A DNA stretch of 55,701 bases from contig CAYRWY010000002.1 of NCBI GenBank assembly GCA_964427955.1, positions 1 to 55,701 of the forward strand. Direction: 5' to 3'. Shown piece after piece: positions 41,735 through 50,340 of the stretch. The first letter of the stretch is position 1. Each line of letters opens with the position of its first letter. Made by a program: the position numbers and the translations under genes. This DNA is from JACRBK01 sp964427955. GTDB taxonomy: Bacteria > Chloroflexota > Anaerolineae > Aggregatilineales > Aggregatilineaceae. The notes below the pieces were generated by a model, which worked only from the letters and a program-made list of their open reading frames with translations, had not been told where the DNA came from and made no database searches.

Positions 41735-42724
41735 CTATTTCGCGGGTAAATACTCCGCCAGATGATCGACCGCCAGCACATCCGCCGGATCGGGGGCGAC
41801 GGTGATTTCATCGGGGTTGAGCGTCATCATGATATCCGCGACGGTGGTGAACGTATCCTGGAATTCGCCGGAAAACTGGACGGCGTTCTCTGCCAGGTCG
41901 AAGACCTGCACGCCCTCAAAGGCCACCTGGAACTCTTCGATGGGACTGCCGACCGCATCCGCGATAATCTGCCCACCTTCGTCGGGGTTCTCGCGGAGAT
42001 AGGTGATCGAGTCATTCCAGGCCAGGGCCAGCGCGGCGATCACTTCGGGATGTTCTGCGATGTACTCCCGCTGGGCGATCATGACGTCGCTGATCAGGCC
42101 CGGACGCTCCGCTGCCGTGTACAGGACGCCGTAATCGTCGCGCCCCTTCAAAGCTGCCGAGATATACGGCTCGTAGGTCACGGCGACATCGACCTGCCCG
42201 GCGATCAGCGTCACCCCAACGTCGGCAGCGGCAATCGGCACGGGCTTAATATCGTCAATCGACATCCCGGCCTCGCTCAGCGCATAATTGAGCAGGAGAT
42301 CGCTCGTGCTGCCCGGCTCGTAGGCGACTTCGCGGCCCTTCAGATCTTCGATGCTCTTGATATTGTTGTGCGCGATGATCGCGTCCGCCTGGAAGGAGGC
42401 ATCCAGCAGCAGGAACGCCTGCGCGTCCACTCCCTGGTTGATCATCGCGATCATGGTGTTCGTGGCGACCGCCTCGACGTCGAGCCGCCCGCTCGCCATA
42501 GCCGCGTTCATGTCCTGATCCCAGGTGAAGTCGATCACCTCGACGTCCAGACCATGATCGGCAAAGAAGCCCTGCTCGGCGGCGATCCACCAGGGACCGT
42601 AGCCCAGCCAGGGCTGGACACCCAACTTGACCTTGGGATTCGACTGTCCCTGCACCGGGACGGCCATCACGCCCAGAAGCGCGATCAGGAGAAACACCAA
42701 GAGTAATTTGGATTTTTGTTTCAT
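41735..42724 (-). CDS. NMT1/SsuA-type solute-binding protein
   Basis: A 329-residue extracellular binding protein of the NMT1/THI5-like (SsuA/TauA) family. The signal peptide (1-26) ends in VQGQ. Family features include KLGVQPWLGYGPWWIAAEQG near the mature start, EVIDFTWDQDMNAAMASGRLD and the hinge region EPGSTSDLLLNYALSEAG. The ATG at 42724 follows GGGAG. It is the first gene of an operon with amidase, permease and ATPase, so it should capture the amidase substrate or a precursor of it. Confidence 0.92.
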   Translation of the reverse strand: MKQKSKLLLVFLLIALLGVMAVPVQGQSNPKVKLGVQPWLGYGPWWIAAEQGFFADHGLDVEVIDFTWDQDMNAAMASGRLDVEAVATNTMIAMINQGVDAQAFLLLDASFQADAIIAHNNIKSIEDLKGREVAYEPGSTSDLLLNYALSEAGMSIDDIKPVPIAAADVGVTLIAGQVDVAVTYEPYISAALKGRDDYGVLYTAAERPGLISDVMIAQREYIAEHPEVIAALALAWNDSITYLRENPDEGGQIIADAVGSPIEEFQVAFEGVQVFDLAENAVQFSGEFQDTFTTVADIMMTLNPDEITVAPDPADVLAVDHLAEYLPAK

Positions 42725-42884
42725 GTTTCTTCTCCCTTAGCTGCCAGCACTCGACCATCGAAGGTGGATTATAACCAGCCGATCAAGAATTACGGTGGGC
42801 AATTCTACCAAACGCCCGGCGTGGAACAATAGCGCCGGAAGAGGCATAATGGAAGCGCAGGCGGGTTAGACGAAGGAGTTGTCC

Positions 42885-43694
42885 ATGAAGGTTTTTATCT
42901 CTGCCGATATTGAAGGCGTGACCGGGGCAGCCCACTGGCACGAGACGGATAAATCGCACGCCGATTACGCCGAATTTCGCGAGCAGATGACCGCAGAAGT
43001 CGCTGCCGCGTGCGAAGCGGCACTCCAGGCGGGCGCGACCGAGATCGTGGTCAAGGATGCGCACGACACCGGGCGCAACCTGATCGCCGCGAAACTGCCG
43101 CGCGAGGTCCGCTTGATCCGGGGCTGGACCGAGGACCCCTATTCGATGATGGCCGGGCTGGACCGGACATTCCAGGCCGTGCTGATGACCGGCTACCATT
43201 CGCGCGCGGGGTCGGACGCCTCGCCCCTGGCGCATACGCTCACCGGGCGCGTCACCTATCTGAAGATCAACCATCGCTACGCCTCGGAATTCCTGATCAA
43301 CGCCTATACGGCGGGCTGGCTGCGCGTGCCCGTCGTCTTCCTGTCCGGTGATGCCGGAATCTGCCAGGACGCGCAGTCCTTTCTCCCCGGGTTGACGACC
43401 ACGGCGGTGATGGAAGGGGCCGGGGAAGCGACCAGCAGTCTCCACCCGGCGGTCGCCATCGAGCGCATTCGCCACGGAGTCGAAACTGCGTTGAAAGGTG
43501 ACCTCACGGAATGCCAGGTCCCCATGCCGCCGCATTTTGCCGTCGAGATCCGCTACCGGGCGCACAGCCACGCCCGCCAGGCCAGCTTCTATCCCGGCGC
43601 GCGCCTGGTCGAGCCGCACATCGTACAGTTCGACGCGGATGACTATTTCGAGGTGCTGCGCTTTTTCATGTTCGGGATTTCGATAAACTGCTGA
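42885..43694 (+). CDS. M55-family D-aminopeptidase (DppA-like)
   Basis: A 269-residue zinc peptidase of family M55, which frees D-amino acids from short peptides. The ligands match Bacillus subtilis DppA almost position for position: Asp8 and Glu10 in SADIEG, His60 in DAHDTG, His105 in GYHSRAG and Glu135 in NHRYASEF. The ATG at 42885 is six bases after AAGGAG; a TTG at 42879 abuts that site and is rejected. It stands alone between a divergent importer operon and a terminator. It may recycle D-Ala-containing peptides from cell walls. It is not next to the Opp-type importer in this window. Confidence 0.9.
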   Translation: MKVFISADIEGVTGAAHWHETDKSHADYAEFREQMTAEVAAACEAALQAGATEIVVKDAHDTGRNLIAAKLPREVRLIRGWTEDPYSMMAGLDRTFQAVLMTGYHSRAGSDASPLAHTLTGRVTYLKINHRYASEFLINAYTAGWLRVPVVFLSGDAGICQDAQSFLPGLTTTAVMEGAGEATSSLHPAVAIERIRHGVETALKGDLTECQVPMPPHFAVEIRYRAHSHARQASFYPGARLVEPHIVQFDADDYFEVLRFFMFGISINC

Positions 43695-43700
43695 GGGTTA

Positions 43701-43748
43701 AGGGTCCCCACGGAGAACCGGTGGTTCTCAGCCCCGGCTGGGGACCCT
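43701..43748. terminator. Compound terminator hairpin between convergent genes
   Basis: Outer arms AGGGTCCCCA (43701-43710) and TGGGGACCCT (43739-43748) are exact complements; an inner GAGAACC/GGTTCTC hairpin (43713-43729) sits in the loop. It is just past the M55 stop and before the convergent beta-helix stop. Confidence 0.7.
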
Positions 43749-43763
43749 CCTGTTAATCGTCGT

Positions 43764-45065
43764 CTACCCGGTGATCTGATTGTCGCCGACGGCGACACCG
43801 GGCTGGCCGTCCAACTGGATCGCGCTCACGACGTTGGCGGAGAAGGTGTTGCCCGCCACCGAACAGTCTGTCACGCGGGCGAAGCGCGCGCCGATGCGGT
43901 TGTTGCTCAGGGTATTGCCGCGCAGGTGATAGCCGTGACACTCCTGATCGGTCGTCTCTGGGCCGGTGTAACCGGCAAAGCCGACCGTATTGGACTCGAT
44001 CACGTTGTCTTCGATAGTGAAATTATAGGACACTTCGTGGCCAGGCCAAAAAGGCACCACCGATCCCCCGCGCGTCCACAGGCGGATGCCTTCTTCGTTC
44101 TGGCGGATGCGGTTGTGGCGAATGACGAAGTCGTGCCCGTGCTCGACCGCGATCCCGACGAAGTGATTCATCTCGATCAGGTTGTCTTCGAGCGTATTTT
44201 CCCACGAAAAGCCCATCCAGAAGCCGTAATTGGAACGGCTGCAATCGTTGCCCCGGAAGATATTCCCCCGCGAGAAGGTCGATTCGATAGCGTTGTTCGA
44301 GCTGTAACGGCAGTCGTTCGCCTCGAACAGGTTGTCGTTGCAGGGTCCCTGGTTGCCCTTGTGGTCGTACCCGGCGACAAAGATCCCATCACCGCCGCAC
44401 AGACAGGAGTTGCGCACGAACTGGCTGCGCGACGAGCCGTACACCAGCACGATCCCGGCAGCATCGGCCTCGACGCGAATCAGGCCACTGTCGGGGCGGC
44501 GATACAGGCGGTTGCAGAAGTCGAAGTGGTTATCCTGCACACGGAGATCGTTCGACGACGAGAGGTACAGCCCCCAGCCGCTGTTGAACGAGGCGTTGTT
44601 CTGCTCGATGGTCAGGCCATTGGAACCATAGAGCAGGAGGCCGTTCATCTGGTGCTGCACATCGCAGCCGTGCAGCGCGCCACCCTGCACGTCATGCAGC
44701 AGCACCGCCGCGCCATAGGCTTGTTCGAGCGGCTGCCAGAGGTAGAGGAAGGTGTCAAAACCTGCGATTTCCGCGGTCGCGCGAATACGCACGTTTTCAA
44801 TCGTCAAGTCCTGGCAGTGATCGGCGCGAAGGCCGTGATAGTAACCGGAGGTCGCCACACCCCGGATGGTCACGCCGCGCCGCCCTTCGACGCGGATAGC
44901 GACGCCGGTCTGATCGGGATTGACCAGCAGCGCGCCGCTGCCATCCAGCGTGACATGGTCGGCGGCGATGGTCAGCCCGTGCGGCAGGGTGTAGACGCCG
45001 GGTGCCAGCCGGGTATCCTGGGTGATTCTCATGCCATCGGTAGGAATAATCGTCGTTGGAGTCAT
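43764..45065 (-). CDS. Right-handed parallel beta-helix protein, apparently cytoplasmic
   Basis: A 433-residue protein made of about twelve to fifteen beta-helix coils from residue 45 on. Coils are marked by repeats such as NNASFNSGWGLYLSSSNDLRVQDN and NCSRSNYGFW-type turns, as in the NosD/pectate-lyase-like (PbH1) fold. There is no signal peptide or membrane helix, unlike most such proteins. It begins 13 bases after the GH65 stop, so it is the second cistron of that operon. The fold houses polysaccharide lyases, hydrolases and epimerases, so an intracellular sugar-processing enzyme is plausible; no catalytic set is recognised. Confidence 0.82.
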   Translation of the reverse strand: MTPTTIIPTDGMRITQDTRLAPGVYTLPHGLTIAADHVTLDGSGALLVNPDQTGVAIRVEGRRGVTIRGVATSGYYHGLRADHCQDLTIENVRIRATAEIAGFDTFLYLWQPLEQAYGAAVLLHDVQGGALHGCDVQHQMNGLLLYGSNGLTIEQNNASFNSGWGLYLSSSNDLRVQDNHFDFCNRLYRRPDSGLIRVEADAAGIVLVYGSSRSQFVRNSCLCGGDGIFVAGYDHKGNQGPCNDNLFEANDCRYSSNNAIESTFSRGNIFRGNDCSRSNYGFWMGFSWENTLEDNLIEMNHFVGIAVEHGHDFVIRHNRIRQNEEGIRLWTRGGSVVPFWPGHEVSYNFTIEDNVIESNTVGFAGYTGPETTDQECHGYHLRGNTLSNNRIGARFARVTDCSVAGNTFSANVVSAIQLDGQPGVAVGDNQITG

Positions 45066-45078
45066 CGTCTATTTATCC

Positions 45079-47397
45079 TTACTCAACTGTCTCGTGGGTC
45101 AACACCAATGCCTGTCCAGGCCGGATTTCGCCCTGCCCGCCAGGATAAAAGACCGGGATCGTCCCGGCGTCTACGCTAAACCGTGTCTGCTGGCCGTCGC
45201 TACTGAAGCGCACCGGGTGACCCTGCCAGCGAAAGCCGAACTGGACCTGCTGCCACTGTGCGGGCAGCGCGGGCCAGGCGTGCAGGTGAATCCCATCGCT
45301 CGCCAGCTCGACCTGGCAAAAGCCGTTCACGACCGTCTGCCAGGCTCCCCCCAGCGCCGCCGTGTGCACGCCCAGATTCCAATGGGGTCCCGTGCCCAGC
45401 AGATCGAGCATGGCGGTATGCAGGAAGTAGCGATAAGCCCAATCCGTCATGCCGACATCCGCCGCCACCAGCGCGTAGGCCATCGGGCTGAGGCTGGAAT
45501 CGTGCGCCGTGCGCGGCTCGTAGTAGTGCCAGTTGGCCTCTTTGACCGCTTTCGAGTAGCGGTGGCGCAGCAGGTAGAGCAGCATGATCACGTCGGCCTG
45601 TTTGATCGACTGGGTTGTCTGGTAGGGACCGAGCGGCCCGCCGGGATGCAGATCGGGATGGGCCAGCCGGGGGCGAACGACGTCCGGCAGGGCGTCCTCC
45701 AGGGCGAAGTAACCGTCGAACTGCGGGATCAGGCCGCTGGACGGATCAGGCTCAGGCACGAACAGGTGCCCGGCAGTCCACCGCCAAGCTGCGATTTCGT
45801 CGTCACTCAAGCCGATCCTGGCGACGAGCGCCGCATAGGCCGCGGGATGATCCGCGCGCAGCGTGTCCAGCGCCGTCAGGGCGGCGTGCAGGCTGAAGCG
45901 CGCCAGGGCGTTGGTGTAGGCGTTGTTGTCCACGCGCTCGTGATATTCGTCCGGGCCGAGCACGGTGCGCAGCTCGCCGCGATCCCCGCGGGTGACCACG
46001 CGCGAGGCGAAGAAGCGCGCGACCTCGCACACAATCTCCACGCCGTAGCCGGACATGAACCCCCAGTCGCCGGTCGCCTGGAGATACTGCCAGAGTGCAT
46101 ACACCACGTCCGCCGAAATGTGAATCTGCTCGTCCGCGAAGTAGCTGCGGATCTTCTGGCCGGTGCGGGGATCGTCGAACACATACAGCGCACAGGTTTC
46201 GTCGCCGGTCTCCTGGCTCTGCCAGGCGTAATAGGCTCCGCGAAAGCCCAATCCTTGCGCTTTGCGGCGCGCGCCGTCGAGGGTGTGATAGCGATAGATC
46301 AGGCTGCGGCGGGCGTAGTCCGGTTGGGTATAGGTGAAGAACGGCAGAACGTAGATGTCGCAGTCCCAAAAGATCGATCCCCAGTAATCGGGGCCTTGCA
46401 GACCGCGCGCCGACACGCTCACCCGGTCCGAATGCGGCACATTCGCCAGGAGATGGAACAGACAGAATCGCAGCGCGCCCTGGGCCTGCTCGTCGCCGGT
46501 GATCACGACGTCCGACGCGTCCCACAGCGCAGCCCAACGCGCGACGTGTTCAGCGCGGATCGCGTCATAACCTGCGGCCTGCGCGGCGGCTAACTCCTGG
46601 TCCGCCAGGGCCACCAGATCGCCAGCGGCAAAGCGGCTGTCGTAGACCGCCACCCACTTGACGAAAGTCACCGGCTGGTGGGCTGAAAGGCGCAGCGTGA
46701 AATGCTGGACCGCGCGTTGCTCGTCGGCTTCGCTCTGCACGCTGCCGCGCGTAGTATGCTGCGCGGCCACCACTACCCGGCAGCCGGGATTGATGGTATC
46801 CACCTCCACCGCGCACCGGTCGCCGTCGGCCCGCGGACGCACAGCCTTGAAATGCGATGCCGCGAAACGATTCGTGATCCCGGCCTCGATGGATGAAAGC
46901 AGACCGATCTCGCACGCGCCATCCGCCTCGATCCGCCACTGGATCGCGGCCAGATGCGGGCGGGTCATGCTGACCAGCCGCTCGCTCTGCACCGTGATCG
47001 CGGGGCCGCCGGGCACCTGCCAGCGCAGCGCTTGCTGTAACAGCCCTCGCCGCAGATCCAACACGCGCGCGTAACCCTGGACAGCCGGGCCGGTCAGATC
47101 AAGAATATGGCCATTCACCTGAAGCTGGAGAGGGGTCCAGGCGGGCAGGTTGATCATTTCGCGGTCCAGAATGCCGCCGGTCGGGGTATCGTACACACCG
47201 TTGATGTAATGTCCCACCACGCCGGGAAGGGTCGGCGGGGCGCTTTCGGGCGCGCCGCGCGAACTCATGTAGCCATTGGCCAGGGCAAAAACCGTGGCCC
47301 GGCTGACTTCGTTTTGAGGCACATACGGGGCCAGATCGCGAATCGCCCACCCGTCCTCAAACCGATATTGGCTGGTTAATAGGTCATCAGCGTACAT
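45079..47397 (-). CDS. GH65 glycoside phosphorylase (kojibiose/maltose/trehalose type)
   Basis: A 772-residue cytoplasmic enzyme of GH65, which splits alpha-glucosides with phosphate to give beta-glucose 1-phosphate. The catalytic Glu487 lies in GPDEYHERVDNNAYTN, followed by the family's phosphate-binding region with TTQSIKQADVIML near residue 615. The N-terminal sandwich domain (1-270) and the (alpha/alpha)6 barrel (about 290-680) are in normal order and length. It heads an operon with the beta-helix protein and is divergent from a GntR-LacI regulator with AraR-like operators between them. The alpha linkage used (1,1 to 1,4) cannot be set by eye. Confidence 0.92.
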   Translation of the reverse strand: MYADDLLTSQYRFEDGWAIRDLAPYVPQNEVSRATVFALANGYMSSRGAPESAPPTLPGVVGHYINGVYDTPTGGILDREMINLPAWTPLQLQVNGHILDLTGPAVQGYARVLDLRRGLLQQALRWQVPGGPAITVQSERLVSMTRPHLAAIQWRIEADGACEIGLLSSIEAGITNRFAASHFKAVRPRADGDRCAVEVDTINPGCRVVVAAQHTTRGSVQSEADEQRAVQHFTLRLSAHQPVTFVKWVAVYDSRFAAGDLVALADQELAAAQAAGYDAIRAEHVARWAALWDASDVVITGDEQAQGALRFCLFHLLANVPHSDRVSVSARGLQGPDYWGSIFWDCDIYVLPFFTYTQPDYARRSLIYRYHTLDGARRKAQGLGFRGAYYAWQSQETGDETCALYVFDDPRTGQKIRSYFADEQIHISADVVYALWQYLQATGDWGFMSGYGVEIVCEVARFFASRVVTRGDRGELRTVLGPDEYHERVDNNAYTNALARFSLHAALTALDTLRADHPAAYAALVARIGLSDDEIAAWRWTAGHLFVPEPDPSSGLIPQFDGYFALEDALPDVVRPRLAHPDLHPGGPLGPYQTTQSIKQADVIMLLYLLRHRYSKAVKEANWHYYEPRTAHDSSLSPMAYALVAADVGMTDWAYRYFLHTAMLDLLGTGPHWNLGVHTAALGGAWQTVVNGFCQVELASDGIHLHAWPALPAQWQQVQFGFRWQGHPVRFSSDGQQTRFSVDAGTIPVFYPGGQGEIRPGQALVLTHETVE

Positions 47398-47485
47398 TTG
47401 CCTGTCCTGACATAAATAGCGATAATCAAAAACCTTTGTGGTTCAGACAGTTCACTGCTTACCGGTACTGCATTGATATTAAGAA

Positions 47486-47495
47486 TGTATAGACA
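47486..47495. promoter_or_regulatory. AraR-like operator, second copy
   Basis: TGTATAGACA differs from the core TGTATATACA of the site at 47595-47606 at one base. It lies within the same divergent region, nearer to the GH65 operon start (47397). Confidence 0.45.
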
Positions 47496-47594
47496 CATTG
47501 TGCGCCGAGAGCGGCTTCTTGTCAAGACAACTCTTGGATTTTTACGGATCGATCAAAGAAATTGACAGCCACGTAAAAAGATCAGACAATACAT

Positions 47595-47606
47595 TTGTAT
47601 ATACAA
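47595..47606. promoter_or_regulatory. AraR-like operator, perfect palindrome
   Basis: TTGTATATACAA is an exact 12-bp palindrome, 50 bases upstream of the regulator start. It is close to the Bacillus AraR operator core TTGTACGTACAA, and the gene it precedes has the AraR domain plan. Confidence 0.6.
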
Positions 47607-47656
47607 CTTTTTTTAAATCACGGACAACTCAGTACCGGCTTCTTGAAAGGACCATG

Positions 47657-48781
47657 ATGAGCACCCCTTTGCAGCGAGATAGTGGTGTCCCCCTTTATGC
47701 CCAGGTCAGCGAGATTCTGATCCAGCGGATTCTCCATGACGAGTGGGCGCCGGGGACAAACTTACCAGCAGAACCGGAGTTATGTGCCGAACTGGGGGTG
47801 GCACGCGGAACCCTGCGGCAGGCGCTCAGCAAGCTGGAACAATTGGGGTATATCCGGCGCGAACGAGGCCGGGGCACCTTTGTCGCCAACAAGGGAGAGC
47901 GATCTCGCTCGCAGGGATTGCCCGGCAGCCAGATCGGGTTCATCGTCCCCTACGTGCGCGACTCGTACGTGTCGGCCATTCTGCTGGGAGTCGAGCGCGC
48001 CGCCGCCGACCAGGAATTATCCGTCACCTTCAAGCACGTCGAAAACGACCAACAGCGCCAGGCCGAAGTGCTCGAAAGCCTGGCGGCCCAGGGCCTGGCG
48101 GGTGTGGTGCTCTACCCCGTCGACTCGGTGCATGTCGAACCGATGAAGCGGCTCATCCGGGCCGGGTACCCGATTGTGCTGGTGGACCGGTACCTGACCG
48201 GGGTCGCCTCCGACTACGTGATGTCCGATCACTTTGGCGGCGCAGTCCGGGTGATGCAGCACCTGATCGAGCTGGGACACCGCCGGATTGGCTTCGTCTC
48301 CTGGTGCGATCCGGCGATCAGCATGGAACATCGCAAAGCAGGCTACCACCAGGCGTTGATCGAAGCGGACATCCCCTACGATCCGGCACTGGTGTGTGAA
48401 GTCGAGGGCTACCCCACCGTGGACCTGGATTCGCTGCGCGATTTCCTGACCCGCCAGTCGAATTTCACCGCCCTTTTCGCCGCCAACGACCAGATCGCCC
48501 TGGCCGTTTACCAGGTGGCCCGGCAGATGGACATCCGCATCCCCCAGGACCTCGCCCTGGTCGGATTCGACAACCTGGACTTCACCATGCATCTCGACGT
48601 GCCGCTCACGACGGTCGAGCAGTCGGCCTTCGAGATTGGCCGCCGGGCGGTCGAAACCCTGTTGACGCGGATTCAGGTTCCCTCCGGGGCGTGGCAGCAG
48701 GTCATCGTCCCCACGCGGCTGATCGTGCGGCGGTCGTGCGGGGCTTACCTGCGGTCCGAAGATCCGGCGGAAAAATCTTGA
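47657..48781 (+). CDS. GntR-LacI hybrid regulator (AraR-like)
   Basis: A 374-residue regulator. Residues about 12-78 are a GntR winged helix (VPLYAQVSEILIQRI, LPAEPELCAELGVARGTLRQAL, RGRGTFV). Residues about 90-365 are a LacI-type sugar sensor ending in LIVRRSCGAYL. This is the known AraR domain plan of Bacillus. Start: ATG at 47657, six bases after GAAAGG, rather than the ATG one codon earlier; a longer frame to 47498 runs over the operators. It is divergent from the GH65-beta-helix operon and likely represses it and itself. Confidence 0.92.
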   Translation: MSTPLQRDSGVPLYAQVSEILIQRILHDEWAPGTNLPAEPELCAELGVARGTLRQALSKLEQLGYIRRERGRGTFVANKGERSRSQGLPGSQIGFIVPYVRDSYVSAILLGVERAAADQELSVTFKHVENDQQRQAEVLESLAAQGLAGVVLYPVDSVHVEPMKRLIRAGYPIVLVDRYLTGVASDYVMSDHFGGAVRVMQHLIELGHRRIGFVSWCDPAISMEHRKAGYHQALIEADIPYDPALVCEVEGYPTVDLDSLRDFLTRQSNFTALFAANDQIALAVYQVARQMDIRIPQDLALVGFDNLDFTMHLDVPLTTVEQSAFEIGRRAVETLLTRIQVPSGAWQQVIVPTRLIVRRSCGAYLRSEDPAEKS

Positions 48782-48785
48782 AGAG

Positions 48786-49259
48786 TCACTCGGCGGTCGT
48801 GCGCCAACACCTGACCTCGCCCTGAGCGCGGGTCAGCGCGCGGAACCAGTCGAAGCTGGGGCGAGCGCGGAAGTGCACCAGGTGGGCCGGACAGTGACAG
48901 TCGGACGCCCCAAAACGGGGTACCGGGAGATCGACGCCGGGCTGGCGCATCAGCAACTCAGCCCAGCGATGTTCGAACGACGTCGGGCTGGCCAGGTACC
49001 AGATTTGCTCCAGCACCGCGATCTGGCGAAGGTAGTCGATGTGCCAGTGCGGACGGCGGACCGGCGCGAGATGATGTTTCAGCCGCCCGCGCAGACCGCC
49101 CGCCTGAAAGGCGCTGCCCACGTACGCATACCACCCCGCCGGAAAATCGAACGCACCAAGCCGCCCAATGTCCAGATGGCCCGGTGCGTCCAGATGCAGG
49201 ATCAAGAGGTACGTGCCTCGACCGGATTCGGAAAACTCGCGCGGACGCTCCTCCTCCAT
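48786..49259 (-). CDS. DUF123 / GIY-YIG-like protein
   Basis: A 157-residue protein of the DUF123 family. The core has GTYLLILHLDAPGHLDIGRL, FPAGWYAYVGSAFQAGGLRGR and FGASDCHCPAHLVHF. In this family the YVG element corresponds to the YIG part of GIY-YIG nucleases, and some members are fused to endonuclease III. It begins 24 bases after the KDG kinase stop and is probably the last gene of that operon, perhaps by chance, since no link between sugar catabolism and this family is known to me. It converges with the GntR-LacI gene with four bases between stops. Confidence 0.88.
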   Translation of the reverse strand: MEEERPREFSESGRGTYLLILHLDAPGHLDIGRLGAFDFPAGWYAYVGSAFQAGGLRGRLKHHLAPVRRPHWHIDYLRQIAVLEQIWYLASPTSFEHRWAELLMRQPGVDLPVPRFGASDCHCPAHLVHFRARPSFDWFRALTRAQGEVRCWRTTAE

Positions 49260-49283
49260 CGCTGCCCCCCGGTCGGAGACGGT

Positions 49284-50321
49284 CTAGCGGGAGACCCGCC
49301 CCGAAGCGTCGCCGCTCATGAGCTTGATCACTTCGTCGGCGGTGACCAGGTTCACGTCGCCCAACACGGAATGCTTGAGACACGACGCCGCGACGGCAAA
49401 ATCGAGCGCCTTCTGCTTATCGTCCCCATAACGGAGCAACCCGTGAATCAGGCCACCCATGAACGAATCCCCGGCCCCCACGCGATCTACGATGGGGAGG
49501 ATGTCGTAGTGGGCCGCGGCGTAGAACGCGCCCTCATGCCACAGCACACCCGACCATTCGTTATGGCTGGCCGAAAGCGAGCCGCGCAGCGTGATCGCGA
49601 CCGTCTTCAAAGCCGGGAACTGCTGGTGAAGCTGCTCGCACACGTACCGGTAGTGATCGGACTCGACCTTGCCCGCCGTGACGTCCGTCTCCGGCGCGTG
49701 AATGCCGAAGACCTTATCGGCGTCCTCTTCGTTCCCGATGGCGACATCGCAGCGCGCGACCAGGGAGGTCATCACCTCGCGGGCGGACTTCCCCCAGTTC
49801 CACAGCTTTTTGCGGTAATTGAGGTCGCACGAAACGGTCAAGCCCATCTTCTTGGCCATGACGATGGCTTCTTCACACGCGGCAGCGGCTCCGGCAGAAA
49901 TCGCCGGGGTGATCCCGGTCCAGTGGAACCACGTGGCCCCCTCGAACACAGCCGCCCAATCGACCATGCCCGGCTCGATGGTGGCCAACGCCGAATGATC
50001 CCGGTCGTAGATGACCTTGCTGCCGCGCTGGTTCGCACCATGCTCCAGAAAATAGATGCCCAGCCGCTCGCCGCCGCGCACCACGTGGGCGACCTGGACA
50101 CCGAACTGGCGCAGATACATCAGGGCCGCGTCGCCCAGATCGTTCTGCGGCAGCCGGGTCACAAATTCCACCGGAGTCCCGTAATTGGCGAGCGAGACGG
50201 CGACGTTCGCCTCTCCCCCGCCAAACATGATGTCGAACGAGCGGGCCTGGATGAACCGCTGAAATCCAGGCGGCGCGAGCCGGAGCATGATTTCGCCAAA
50301 CGTCACGACTTTTTGAGACAT
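49284..50321 (-). CDS. kdgK: 2-dehydro-3-deoxygluconokinase (KDG kinase), PfkB family
   Basis: A 345-residue cytoplasmic sugar kinase, phosphorylating 2-keto-3-deoxygluconate to KDPG. The start VVTFGEIMLRLAPPGFQRF, the early FGGGEANVAVSLANYG (33-48) and the catalytic VGAGDSFMGGL (281-291, base Asp285) match KdgK closely, and length is standard. It follows the UroD-fold methyltransferase by 19 bases. KDG comes from uronic or aldonic acids, so this operon should deal with a sugar acid. No KDPG aldolase or uronate isomerase is seen within the window. Confidence 0.88.
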   Translation of the reverse strand: MSQKVVTFGEIMLRLAPPGFQRFIQARSFDIMFGGGEANVAVSLANYGTPVEFVTRLPQNDLGDAALMYLRQFGVQVAHVVRGGERLGIYFLEHGANQRGSKVIYDRDHSALATIEPGMVDWAAVFEGATWFHWTGITPAISAGAAAACEEAIVMAKKMGLTVSCDLNYRKKLWNWGKSAREVMTSLVARCDVAIGNEEDADKVFGIHAPETDVTAGKVESDHYRYVCEQLHQQFPALKTVAITLRGSLSASHNEWSGVLWHEGAFYAAAHYDILPIVDRVGAGDSFMGGLIHGLLRYGDDKQKALDFAVAASCLKHSVLGDVNLVTADEVIKLMSGDASGRVSR

Positions 50322-50340
50322 AAGCGTTCAATCCTCGCAA

